Assembly: GCA_015066935.1 (NCBI GenBank)
Contig: SVNK01000007.1
Location: 1 to 64,000 of the forward strand
Reading direction: 5' to 3'
From: Ruminococcus sp.
GTDB taxonomy: Bacteria; Bacillota; Clostridia; Oscillospirales; Ruminococcaceae
Length of the DNA: 64,000 nt
The first letter of the stretch is position 1, and every line of letters begins with the position of its first letter. The position numbers and the translations under genes are program-made. Shown here piece after piece: positions 17,856 to 27,627 of the stretch. The notes under the pieces were generated by a model. It searched no databases. It worked only from the letters and a program-made list of their open reading frames with translations, and was not told the origin of the DNA.

Positions 17856-19856
17856 GTGCATTTATCTAAATTGAGAATTGAAAATATGCGGTTATTTAAA
17901 AAACCTGTTACTATTAATCTGCACAAAGGGTTAAATCTTCTTGTCGGAGAAAATGGTTGTGGAAAGAGTACAGTTATTGATGCTATTCGCATGCTTTTAA
18001 ATGAGTCAGAATTTTCTCATAAAGGGATAACTGCAGAAGATTTTAATTCTTCGGGATGTGCTGAAAATACATCGCCTTGCCGACTTTTCATTATTGGTGT
18101 TTTTTCAGAGTTAACAGATGAACAGAAAGTGGAATATTTAACGTGGCTTAATCATAATTTTGATGCTAGACTTAATGTTGAATATTTACATAGCACTAAT
18201 GTTAGAGGAAATTATAAACAGAAAAGATGGGGCGGTTGTTCAAGTAATAGCGCATTTGATTGGGAACCTTTAAATGATATTCAGTGCGTATATTTACCTG
18301 CATTGCGTGATGCTGAGAGATACTTGAGAGCCGGTCGTGGTTCTAGACTTTCTAGATTATTAACTAATTTATCAGCGGATGAGTTAAAAGAAAAGCGTAA
18401 AAACAAAGAAAAAATGGAATTAGAAACAGAAGTTGCTGCTTTTAATCACACAATAGAACAGAAAACAGATATAGAGCGTGCCAATAAATTGATTAATGAT
18501 AGTTTAAAAGAGTCAGCGGGTTCTGTTTTTGCTCAAAGTACCAGCATAAGGTTCAATGAGCTGTCATATGAACGCATTGTAGAGTCGCTTCAGCTATTGT
18601 TTTCAAATGAACTTGATGTAAAAGAAGATACTGCTTTTTTCAGTCTTTGCGAAAATAGTTTAGGATACAATAATTTGATATACATAGCTACTATTTTAGC
18701 TGAATTTGAGGGGTTGAAGGAAAAATATTCATCGCCTAGAATATTACTTGTTGAAGAATTAGAGGCACATTTACACCCACAGTTGCAGATAAAATTGCTT
18801 AAATATTTAAGTAAGCAGGCAGTGGAACACGATATACAAGTTATAATTACAACCCATTCTGCAATTTTGGCAGCGGCAACACCTATAAATCAAATTATAT
18901 GCTTTAATCGTTGTAAAGATGGAATATCAATAACTCCAATTTCAAAATGCAAATTAGAGAATGACAGCGAGAATTTTATAAATAGATGGCTTGATGCAAC
19001 TAAATCAATGCTGCTTTTTTCAAAAGGTAATATTTTTGTTGAGGGAATTGCTGAAGCAATACTTGTACCAAAACTTGCAGAAATCTATTTAAAAAGCAAA
19101 GGGTCATTAGGAGTGACTTCATTAGAAGATGCGGGCATTTCTGTAATAAATTTGAATGGAATTTATTTTCAACATTTTATAAAAATGTATAGTGGATATA
19201 GAATAACCATTCCTGAACAAGAAGAAAGAGAAACCAAGACAGCGTATAAGGAACGTGTGGCTGAATTTAAGAAAAAGAATTCATTTGCCGAAGGTGAATT
19301 TATAAAGGTAAAAAATATTAATGTAAAGTGTGCGGTAATAACTGATAATGACCCTGTTGATAATCAAGAAATATTTATCAATTCTGAGAATGGGGAAGAA
19401 GTAGTAAAAAAGGAACCAGCTACACCTACTAAAGATAACTGTTTACCTAGTGGAAATCCGCAAATTTATCTAAAGGAGCAACTTGAAAATATGACTGATA
19501 ATTGCCGCGTATATTCAAATTTAAAAACGTTTGAATATGATTTAGCAATTGAGAGTCACAGCAATGCAAGAATAATGCTTGAAATAATTCTTGATTCAAT
19601 AACGACCAATGGGGATATTGCTGATAAAGCGCAGAAATATATTGATGAGATTGACAAAGAAGAGCGTGAAGATGAATTTTCAATAAATGACGCTGAAATG
19701 GCATTGTTTATCTTAAAGCAAATTGATAGCTCTTATCTAGGTAAAGGTCTGTTTGCGCAATTATTATGTGATAAAATAGATGATAGTTTTATTGTGCCTG
19801 ATTATATATGTAAAGCTATTGATTTTGTCTTGGGGTTGGAGGAAAATAATGGCTAG
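17856..19856 (+). CDS. OLD-family ATPase-TOPRIM endonuclease (GajA-like)
   Basis: GTG start with GAGGTG RBS; Walker A GENGCGKST, LVEELEAHLHPQLQ Walker B region, TTHSAILA; TOPRIM FVEGIAEAILVPKLAE and CAVITDNDPV. Confidence 0.88.
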   Translation: MHLSKLRIENMRLFKKPVTINLHKGLNLLVGENGCGKSTVIDAIRMLLNESEFSHKGITAEDFNSSGCAENTSPCRLFIIGVFSELTDEQKVEYLTWLNHNFDARLNVEYLHSTNVRGNYKQKRWGGCSSNSAFDWEPLNDIQCVYLPALRDAERYLRAGRGSRLSRLLTNLSADELKEKRKNKEKMELETEVAAFNHTIEQKTDIERANKLINDSLKESAGSVFAQSTSIRFNELSYERIVESLQLLFSNELDVKEDTAFFSLCENSLGYNNLIYIATILAEFEGLKEKYSSPRILLVEELEAHLHPQLQIKLLKYLSKQAVEHDIQVIITTHSAILAAATPINQIICFNRCKDGISITPISKCKLENDSENFINRWLDATKSMLLFSKGNIFVEGIAEAILVPKLAEIYLKSKGSLGVTSLEDAGISVINLNGIYFQHFIKMYSGYRITIPEQEERETKTAYKERVAEFKKKNSFAEGEFIKVKNINVKCAVITDNDPVDNQEIFINSENGEEVVKKEPATPTKDNCLPSGNPQIYLKEQLENMTDNCRVYSNLKTFEYDLAIESHSNARIMLEIILDSITTNGDIADKAQKYIDEIDKEEREDEFSINDAEMALFILKQIDSSYLGKGLFAQLLCDKIDDSFIVPDYICKAIDFVLGLEENNG

Positions 19857-21801
19857 AAGAAAAGCTTTGTTAGAGCAAATTTGTGGTTTTTGTGATGTTC
19901 CTCAAACAACGGGGATATGTAATGGGGTGCTTGCCAACAAAAGCAAAGAAACAAATAAATGTATATTTGATTGTCTTTCAGAAGAACAAATTGATTATAT
20001 TTACTCGGATATTAAGTCTAATGTGTATTTAAACGCCTGTCCCGGAAGTGGCAAAACAGAGGTAATAGGTTTAAAGGGTGCAATCGAAATAAAAAAATGG
20101 GATGAACCTAATTCTGGGATTGCTATATTAACTTTTACTAATTCAGCAGAAGATGAAATTAGAAGCCGGACTGTAGAGTATCTTGGGCACCAAATAGATT
20201 ATCCCCATTTTATAGGTACATTTACAAGTTGGTTGCATGGATATGTTGCCAATCCATTTTTAAGTTTGGTTACAGGATATAAAAATAAAGAAACATTCGA
20301 TAACAGCATTAAATTAATTGACTCAAAATGTACAAGTGATTTTCTCTTTTCTTTTGAAACAAAATATAAATATCACTCTCTAGGTAATATCAAAGCAAAT
20401 GAAATCTATTTTGATTTGAAAAGCCAAAAATATATGTATTGCGGTTTTGAGTCTAATGGACAAAGTGTTTTGGATGGGCTACTATCTCAGGATAAATGGA
20501 GAGAGGAAGAATTAAGTGCATTAAAATCAAAATTTTGGAAAGCAGGATTTGCACTATATGAAGATGTGGAATATCTTTCTCTAAATCTATTAATTAAAGA
20601 AGAGAATATAGCAACATATATTGCCAAAAGGTTTCCTGTGATATTTATAGATGAGTGTCAAGATTTGTCATTTGTTGAATTGCAAATTCTAAAATGTCTT
20701 AACTCTCATGGTTGCAATATTCATATTATCGGAGATTTAGACCAATCTATTTATGGATTTAGGAATATTGATCCTTCTGACACAAATGCTTTTGTAAGTG
20801 AGTTATCAATGGATGAAATGCGTTTATCCCAAAATCATAGAAGTTGTAGTCCAATTGTTGAATCATCAATGTTTGTATTGAATAAAAAAGAAAAGATTAT
20901 TTCAACGCAATCCCCAAAATTAGATAGACCGTTAATCGCAATTCTTTATAAAAAAGGCGAAGAATCACAAGTCGTTTCAAAATTTGAGTATTTAGTTGAT
21001 GTATATGGATTGAATAAAAATAACAGTCGCATAATAGTTCGCAATAATAATTTAAGGAATAAAATGTATGGCTCAAAAGATGTAATCAAGTCCATTAATA
21101 CCATTGAAGAATTTGCAAAAGCCTTATATTGGCATTATAATGGGTGTTCAGTTGAAGATTTTCAGCGTAGCACTCAAAGTTTAGCGAGAGCAATTCAAAG
21201 ATCCTTTTTCTCTGAATCGGAACATCAAAATATTACATATTTATATAAACCGGTCGAGATGGAAAGTTCAGAATGGCGTAGATGTATAAATGATATAAAA
21301 AATGCACTTGTATCTAGTACGGAACTTAATAATTTTGACCTTACTTGGGAAAATTGGAAGAAAGCTTTACAAAAAGCTTTGATGTCCGATTGTGCAAGTA
21401 AATGGAATCGAGGTACATTGAAACTAGGAAAACTCAGAAATAATTGTGCAAAGCAAAAAGTGCAAATTGATATCGGCTCTGGAAGACAAGCTGAATTTAA
21501 TTGTGCCATTGAAACTATTCATAGCTGTAAGGGAATGAGTTTAGATGCTGTATTATTTATGTCGACATATCATAAAAGTAGTAGCGGCGAAAACTCACAG
21601 AATAATGGTTCGCATTGGCATAGCTGGTTTGTAGATGATAGTGGAATTGCAAGGGAAAGCAATAGATTAGCGTATGTAGCATTTTCTCGTGCAAAGCATT
21701 TACTTGTTCTTGGAATTCCTAACCCTCAGACATCACCGATTGATGAAGAACATAAACAGTTACTTATTGATGCTGGTTTTGAAATTGTTTCAGTAAGTTA
21801 G
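19849..21801 (+). CDS. UvrD/Rep-like superfamily 1 helicase (GajB-like)
   Basis: Overlaps the OLD gene by 8 nt; LNACPGSGKTEVI (Walker A), ILTFTNSAEDEIRSR, VIFIDECQDLS, GDLDQSIYGFRNIDP, AYVAFSRAKHLLVL. Confidence 0.88.
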   Translation: MARRKALLEQICGFCDVPQTTGICNGVLANKSKETNKCIFDCLSEEQIDYIYSDIKSNVYLNACPGSGKTEVIGLKGAIEIKKWDEPNSGIAILTFTNSAEDEIRSRTVEYLGHQIDYPHFIGTFTSWLHGYVANPFLSLVTGYKNKETFDNSIKLIDSKCTSDFLFSFETKYKYHSLGNIKANEIYFDLKSQKYMYCGFESNGQSVLDGLLSQDKWREEELSALKSKFWKAGFALYEDVEYLSLNLLIKEENIATYIAKRFPVIFIDECQDLSFVELQILKCLNSHGCNIHIIGDLDQSIYGFRNIDPSDTNAFVSELSMDEMRLSQNHRSCSPIVESSMFVLNKKEKIISTQSPKLDRPLIAILYKKGEESQVVSKFEYLVDVYGLNKNNSRIIVRNNNLRNKMYGSKDVIKSINTIEEFAKALYWHYNGCSVEDFQRSTQSLARAIQRSFFSESEHQNITYLYKPVEMESSEWRRCINDIKNALVSSTELNNFDLTWENWKKALQKALMSDCASKWNRGTLKLGKLRNNCAKQKVQIDIGSGRQAEFNCAIETIHSCKGMSLDAVLFMSTYHKSSSGENSQNNGSHWHSWFVDDSGIARESNRLAYVAFSRAKHLLVLGIPNPQTSPIDEEHKQLLIDAGFEIVSVS

Positions 21802-21856
21802 CGAAGTAGTATTATAAGCAAAATTATGTAGTAAACAACTATAAGGGAGTGATTAT

Positions 21857-22501
21857 ATGTCGATATTATTAAACGTGCCATTTTCAGAAAAAGATGAGGC
21901 AAAAAAATTAGGAGCTTGGTGGAATCCTGAATTGAAAAAGTGGTATGTTAAGAATAGAAATGAGTATATAAAATTTAAAAAGTGGATTTCACCAAGAGAT
22001 TCTTTTTTTGTGGTGTGTGGTCACTTGTATATAATTCAGGGAGAAAATATTTGTTTTAAATGTGGTAAGAAAACACGGGTTATTGGCTATGGCATAGAAA
22101 GCTATATGGAATTTGATGATGAAATTGAAAGTGGAGTATATTATGATAAAGGAGAAGAAATTCATATAGCAGCTCATATTGAACTTGTTCCAAGCAAGTT
22201 AATGGATTATATTCAGAGTACATACAATTATAAAAATAGATATTCGAAATTTGCAAATCGTACTTATTTGGCAAATTGTTGTGATAATTGTGATGTTTTA
22301 CAAGGTGATTTTTTCTTATTTAATGAAGTTGATAGCCCGTTTTGGATTGAAAATAAAGAGGTAGCTTCAAAATTGAATTTGTTTAAAATATCGCTGAAAT
22401 ATGATATGGTCTTAGATAATATTGAAATGGGTTTTGGTTCAAATGACTATATGATAAAACAATTCGCACATACCGAAGAATTGGATTTATCTATCATATA
22501 G
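21857..22501 (+). CDS. DUF5710-domain protein with Cys pairs, third gene of the defence-like island
   Basis: LLNVPFSEKDEAKKLGAWWNPELKKWYV matches the DUF5710 signature; CFKCGKK and CCDNCD cysteine pairs; RBS GGGAG upstream. Confidence 0.75.
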   Translation: MSILLNVPFSEKDEAKKLGAWWNPELKKWYVKNRNEYIKFKKWISPRDSFFVVCGHLYIIQGENICFKCGKKTRVIGYGIESYMEFDDEIESGVYYDKGEEIHIAAHIELVPSKLMDYIQSTYNYKNRYSKFANRTYLANCCDNCDVLQGDFFLFNEVDSPFWIENKEVASKLNLFKISLKYDMVLDNIEMGFGSNDYMIKQFAHTEELDLSII

Positions 22502-22580
22502 GTGAAGCTTACAGTTTCGTTTATAAAATGTGAATATATCATTCTGTTTAATAAAACTAAATTGTAGTATTATAAAGTGA

Positions 22581-22608
22581 CATCGGGTATATTGTTGAAT
22601 ACCCGATG
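22581..22608 (+). terminator. Hairpin closing the cargo island
   Basis: CATCGGGTAT-ATTGTTGA-ATACCCGATG, 10-bp perfect stem. Confidence 0.65.
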
Positions 22609-22624
22609 TTATTGTGATAGACAA

Positions 22625-24052
22625 TTATAACAATTTCCTCTTTTTCCTATCCTCCTCTCGTTCCAGCCTACGTTTTTCTTCCTCGACGAGCTTGGAAATA
22701 TAATCCCCATTAGAAATCTGATAATAGGTGCTAGCAATATCGGTATACACATCATAAAGCTGTTTGCAGTTCTCAAAGCTATATTTGAGAGCTGCAATTT
22801 TTTTGTCTGTTTCTTGCTTGACAAATTTTATGCGTTCAAGGTCGGCAAGGTTCTGAATGTTGCTGCCGTTTATAGCCTGTTTGCAAATATTCAGTTTCAG
22901 CTTTTCTGACAGAGTAAGCTGTGGTTTGTCCGCAAGCTCAAAGTAGCGTTCAGCTTGTTCTATAAGGCTGTCCATACTGTCTTGCTTGGCTGTAAGTTGG
23001 TTCAGTTCTTTTCTCGTTGTTTCATATTCCGCTTTCAATTTTTCAATCTTTCCCTCCAACTCCCCGATAGAATGGATATTGTCACGATTTATAATCGTAA
23101 GCTGGGCGGACAGCTTGTAAATATCCATATCATTATCAGGGGAGTATGGGGCATTGAGGTCACGTTTCCTTTGAACCTTTTTGCCCATAGCGGCAAGCTG
23201 CGTCATTTCATCAATAGTATTTATATAATCTAAACGAAGCGGAGCAGGTTCTCCGTTCAGGGTAACATCTGCCCCCACGTCACGCCAACGAATTCGGGAA
23301 ATAAGGCTTTCTGCCGTGTAATCTTCTCCGAGCGTTTTTGTTCTGACAAATCGCTGTTGACCCTCTGCTTTTATAGAAATATATTTCCCTCGTTTTATTG
23401 AGTATCCCATAAGTTCAAGCTCGCATAACAGTTCATCAATGTTTTTTACAGAACCTATAAGCCTGTCAATATCAAGACGGATTTTCTGTTTCCACGATGT
23501 GCCACGCTTTTTATGCTCCCATTCATTGTAAGCGATATTTTTGCTTTGCCCTCTGTTTTCCTTTATCGGCTGAATGTCAAAGGCAAGGCATACTCTGTCA
23601 GAATATTCCCGTACCTTTTTCAAGGTGGTCTGATTATCATAAAATTTCTTGCCCGATACGGAGTAGCTGTTCAGAATAAAGTGGTTGTGCAGATGTCCTT
23701 TGTCAAGATGTGTGGCAATTACTATCTGGCAATCATCACCAAAAGTCTTTCTTGCAAAAGCCTTTGCAATTTGGTGAGCCTGTTCGGGAGTGATATTTTC
23801 GTTTGGGTCAAAAGACTGGATATAATGAATAGCTTTAACGCTTCCTTTGCCGTCTATCGGCGGAGGGGCGTTATATTTTTTACCCGAAAAATATTCATAT
23901 ACCATTTTCATATCATTATATGCGTCTTTAGCATTTGCCATACAGTTCAGGGCGGTAGTATAAACCATATCTTCCGTCTTTTCAGGATTTAATATGTAGG
24001 CTATGCTGCGGTTGACGGTAGAGTGGATAGGAATAGATTTAACGTATGGCAT
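22625..24052 (-). CDS. MobA/VirD2-type (MobP) relaxase
   Basis: MPYVKSIPIHSTVNRSIAYILNPEKT; HYIQSF, ATHLDKGHLHNHFILNS (HxxxHxH-like histidine triad). Confidence 0.92.
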   Translation of the reverse strand: MPYVKSIPIHSTVNRSIAYILNPEKTEDMVYTTALNCMANAKDAYNDMKMVYEYFSGKKYNAPPPIDGKGSVKAIHYIQSFDPNENITPEQAHQIAKAFARKTFGDDCQIVIATHLDKGHLHNHFILNSYSVSGKKFYDNQTTLKKVREYSDRVCLAFDIQPIKENRGQSKNIAYNEWEHKKRGTSWKQKIRLDIDRLIGSVKNIDELLCELELMGYSIKRGKYISIKAEGQQRFVRTKTLGEDYTAESLISRIRWRDVGADVTLNGEPAPLRLDYINTIDEMTQLAAMGKKVQRKRDLNAPYSPDNDMDIYKLSAQLTIINRDNIHSIGELEGKIEKLKAEYETTRKELNQLTAKQDSMDSLIEQAERYFELADKPQLTLSEKLKLNICKQAINGSNIQNLADLERIKFVKQETDKKIAALKYSFENCKQLYDVYTDIASTYYQISNGDYISKLVEEEKRRLEREEDRKKRKLL

Positions 24053-24339
24053 ATATCTTCGTAGTTCTCCTTTAAATCTTCAATATCTCCTGCATAAATG
24101 CTGTTGATTTCATTTGCCTTTTTAGCAATCTGATTGATATTGTTGCCGATAATACGCAAAGCGTTCATTACGGGAGTGACTTCATTTAGGTCAATCACGT
24201 TGATTTTTCCGTTGAGGGATATTCGCTTTATATATGTACCTGTTTTGAGTGAAGCAGTTTCGGCAAGCCTTTTTATTTCTTCCCATTCTTCAATACTGTA
24301 TATTACTTCCTTGCGTTTCATCTGTTTTGTTTTTCTCAA
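24001..24339 (-). CDS. MobC-like relaxosome accessory protein
   Basis: 112 aa; LRIIGNNINQIAKKANEIN motif; overlaps the relaxase start. Confidence 0.85.
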   Translation of the reverse strand: MRKTKQMKRKEVIYSIEEWEEIKRLAETASLKTGTYIKRISLNGKINVIDLNEVTPVMNALRIIGNNINQIAKKANEINSIYAGDIEDLKENYEDICHTLNLFLSTLPSTAA

Positions 24340-24396
24340 AAATACACCTCCACTATTGTTTTCGGTCTTAGGCAGAGCCTAAAAATATGAGAGAGC

Positions 24397-24484
24397 CACA
24401 TTCAGGGTAAGGGTTCTCTGAATGTGCATTTTTGAGGGGTAATCCTCGAAAATGCGGCGATTTGTGAAAGAATACGTATTCTTT
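24397..24484. other. Candidate oriT: three consecutive inverted repeats upstream of mobC
   Basis: CACATTCAG/CTGAATGTG (24397-24426), GCATTTTTGAGG/CCTCGAAAATGC (24426-24455), AAAGAATACGTATTCTTT (24467-24484). Confidence 0.55.
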
Positions 24485-24851
24485 CTGTGCTTGCTACGCA
24501 TACACAAAACAAAAAAATCCGTATTCTTCATTTTCAGAGGATTTTGCCCGTATGGGCGGCACTTATAAATTCATTTCGTTGTGGCGAGTAGCGAAATGAT
24601 TTATCCCCCTCTAATATTTAAGGTCAGTTACGCCGTTAAAATATAACCTGTTCCTACAACTTTGTATAAAGCTACAATCAGAGTGAGCTGAATAGATAAT
24701 TTTATTGTGCAAATAGCGGAAATTGTAGATTAGGGTTATAAAACAGGGTGCTGAGTGACCGGAATATATGAAAGGGATAATTCCGCAGACAATCACTCGC
24801 CGCATTGTTCTGCACCTCGCCAAAATATTACCCCTTTCAGATTCAGAGATA

Positions 24852-25481
24852 ATGAAAGGGGTTGTGTTATTGAATAATGTCTTTGGTGAAATAAGGGACA
24901 GGGTATCAATGCAGGACGTTGCAAAGTTCTATGGATTGCAGATGAACCATTCGGGTATGGCTTGCTGTCCTTTTCACGAGGACAGCACACCAAGCCTGAA
25001 AATCTATGACGACCATTTCTATTGCTTCGGCTGCGGGGAAACTGGAGATTGCACAGGTTTTACCGCAAAGCTCTTTGGGCTTACACAGATTGAAGCCGCA
25101 AAGAAAATCAGCTATGATTTTGGTCTGCACCTTTTCGACGGGGAAATCGCCGTTCCTGTGAACAAGGTAATGCAGGCAGAAAATGAGTACAAGGCGTGGC
25201 TTAAAAATGCAACTGCCATTGTAGATGAATACCTTAATAAGCTGATTGAATGGAGAAAAATATATGCTCCTAAAAATCCTTCTGAAAGTCTGCACCCGCT
25301 TTTCGTGGAGAGTCTGAAAAAGCAGGGTTACATAGAATACCTTTCAGATTATCTCAGGTTTGGTACTGATAAAGAAAAGCGAGAGCTTTTTAACGAGGAT
25401 AGAAAAAGCATTTCGGATATACGGGAACGTCTTGACAAACTCGCCGCAGATGGACGAACCGTAAAACGCAAAGCAATTTAA
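24852..25481 (+). CDS. CHC2 zinc-finger DNA primase-like protein
   Basis: MACCPFHEDSTPSLKIYDDHFYCFGCGETGDCTGFTAKLFGL zinc ribbon (CHC2); start ATG 24852 preferred. Confidence 0.88.
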   Translation: MKGVVLLNNVFGEIRDRVSMQDVAKFYGLQMNHSGMACCPFHEDSTPSLKIYDDHFYCFGCGETGDCTGFTAKLFGLTQIEAAKKISYDFGLHLFDGEIAVPVNKVMQAENEYKAWLKNATAIVDEYLNKLIEWRKIYAPKNPSESLHPLFVESLKKQGYIEYLSDYLRFGTDKEKRELFNEDRKSISDIRERLDKLAADGRTVKRKAI

Positions 25482-25496
25482 CGGAGGAATACCTTT

Positions 25497-25601
25497 ATGA
25501 TACATTTTATATTAGGTGCTGTTTTCGGTGGTACTGTCGGAATACTGACGATGGCATTGCTTGTTGCAGAAAAGAGAGGTGGCAAGTATGAAGATGAATA
25601 A
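25497..25601 (+). CDS. 34-aa single-TM protein (DUF3789-like)
   Basis: MIHFILGAVFGGTVGILTMALLVAEKRGGKYEDE; ACGGAGG RBS; absent from the supplied ORF track because it is short. Confidence 0.65.
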   Translation: MIHFILGAVFGGTVGILTMALLVAEKRGGKYEDE

Positions 25602-25986
25602 AGAGGTTTGCATCTTTATGAACACCATTAGTTACATTATGAGAAGCGATGGATATTATCTTCTGCACGTCAGTAAAAAAGATGATGTAAATCGTCATAA
25701 AATCCTTGCCGGGTATTATGACGATAAATATGTTTATTTTATTCCGAGTGTGGTTATTGCCGTAAATGATATGGTTTCATTTGCCGAAAAGGAACGTAAG
25801 GTAAATATGCAGAGAGTTCTCAGGCAGCTTGCAAGGGGGAGATTTATAAAATCAACCAAACACAAGTCTGGTGAGGTTAGATACCGTTTAGAAAAGCGGA
25901 TAGGCAAGACCCGATACAGATACATAACCTTTCATAAAAATATCTTCCTGATATGGATTGCCAAAGAAATGCTTGGCTGGGTGTGA
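25588..25986 (+). CDS. Hypothetical ICE protein
   Basis: ATG at 25588 overlapping the DUF3789-like ORF; 132 aa. Confidence 0.65.
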   Translation: MKMNKEVCIFMNTISYIMRSDGYYLLHVSKKDDVNRHKILAGYYDDKYVYFIPSVVIAVNDMVSFAEKERKVNMQRVLRQLARGRFIKSTKHKSGEVRYRLEKRIGKTRYRYITFHKNIFLIWIAKEMLGWV

Positions 25987-26011
25987 CGAAAAGGATTTGG
26001 AGGTGACGATT

Positions 26012-26179
26012 ATGACGCACCAGACAGAATATAAAGAAAATCTTTCTCAGGAAGAAATAGAATCGCTGGCTTCTGTTTTGATGACAGAGATAGCCGCCTT
26101 TTATAAAACGGAGCGAGGCAAGCGTTTTGGGGAGGAGTATCTTCGCAAAAAGGAGAAGGAGGCTCAAAAATCAGCCTGA
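26012..26179 (+). CDS. Small hypothetical ICE protein
   Basis: ATG 26012 with GGAGGTG RBS; MTHQTEYKENLSQEEIESLASVLMTEIAAFYKTERGKRFGEEYL. Confidence 0.6.
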   Translation: MTHQTEYKENLSQEEIESLASVLMTEIAAFYKTERGKRFGEEYLRKKEKEAQKSA

Positions 26180-26233
26180 TTTTCTATCCTCGGTGTATTT
26201 TAATAAAAATTTCAGTTTAGCGCTTTAAAGTAT

Positions 26234-26262
26234 TGACAAATTCTTTTAAAAGTGATATACTA
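26234..26262 (+). promoter_or_regulatory. Sigma-A promoter for the recombinase
   Basis: TTGACA-17 nt-TATACT upstream of ATG 26308. Confidence 0.65.
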
Positions 26263-26307
26263 TTAAATAAAGAAAATCAACAACGCAGCGACAATAAGGA
26301 GGTAGCA

Positions 26308-27499
26308 ATGAAGGCAGTAATTTATGCTCGATACTCTTGTGATAACCAACGTGAAGAGAGTATCGAAGGTCAGCTCCGTGAATGTAAGGCATTTGCGGAA
26401 CGCAAAGGTTTTAAATTGGTTGGTACATACATAGACAGAGTGATGTCCGCTAAAACAGACAACCGCCCTGAGTTCCAGAGAATGATTAAGGAAAGTGCGA
26501 ATGAGCTTTTCGATGTAGTCATTGTTTGGAAGCTGGACAGATTTGCAAGAAACAGATATGACTCGGCACATTATAAGGCTACGCTTCGTAAGAATGGAGT
26601 TAAGGTAATATCCGCAACTGAGGTTATCTCGGAGGGTGCGAAGCGGTAAGGGAAAACCTATAACCAAGACAAGTGCCACATCAATGCTCAGTAATGTAAA
26701 ATACAAGGGTCAGTATAAATACCGTGACATAATTATTGACGGCGGTGTTCCGAGAATTGTTTCTGACGCTCTATTTAATAAGGTACAGGAACGATTGAAG
26801 AAAAACAAATACTCTCGTTCAAGATTTAAGGCAAAGATTGAGTATTTTCTTTCAACCAAGCTCATTTGCGGATACTGCGGTGAGTTTATGATAGGAGAGA
26901 GTGGCACAATCAGACAGAAGATTAAGTACAACTATTATAAATGTACCGGTGTAAAAAGGCACAAAGGTTGTCACAAAAAAACTGTACGCAAGGCAGATAT
27001 TGAAGAAATCGTACTAACTGATGTTATGGACAAGATGTTCAAGGAAGATTTGATAAACGATATTGCAGACAGTGTAATGAGATTGCAGGAGAAAGAAAAC
27101 ACCACTATACCTCTTATGCAGAAGCAGTTGGCTGAAATTCATCAGAGTATAAATAATTTAGTCAAGGCAATGGAGATGGGTATTGTTTCAAGAGAAACCA
27201 AGCAGCGTTTTGAAGAGCTGGAAGCTCAGAGGACAGAACTTGAAACAGATATAATCAAGCAGGAAATCCAAGAGGAGATAATTACAAGAGAGCAGGTAGT
27301 GGAATGGCTGAAAGAAATGAAAAGGCTCGACCTTTCATTGGATGACAACAAACGCAAACTTGTAGATACCTTTGTAAATTCAGTTTATCTTTACGATGAC
27401 AAGGTTGTCATCATCTTTAATTGTAGAGAAGGGGCGAGTACACTCGCCCTCCCTTTGGACGATACTTCGGCTTGTATGCGAATTGGGGAGCCATACTGA
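26308..27499 (+). pseudogene. Large serine recombinase (ICE integrase), internally deleted and frameshifted
   Basis: N-terminal resolvase domain (MKAVIYARYSCDNQREESIEGQ...) stops at 26649; C-terminal part in another frame (GKPITKTSATSMLSNVKYKGQYKYRDI...zinc ribbon...); central recombinase segment missing. Confidence 0.85.
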
Positions 27500-27500
27500 A

Positions 27501-27528
27501 AACCACGCATCAGCGTGGTTTTTTGTTT
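27501..27528 (+). terminator. Intrinsic terminator of the recombinase
   Basis: AACCACGC-ATCA-GCGTGGTT followed by TTTT-GTTTT. Confidence 0.8.
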
Positions 27529-27627
27529 TGTACACTTTATCTGCAATTGAAGAGTACCGATATAATGAAAAGACCGATTGTGAAAACAACCGGTCTTTTA
27601 TATTTTCGCAGTTGAATGAACTAAAGG

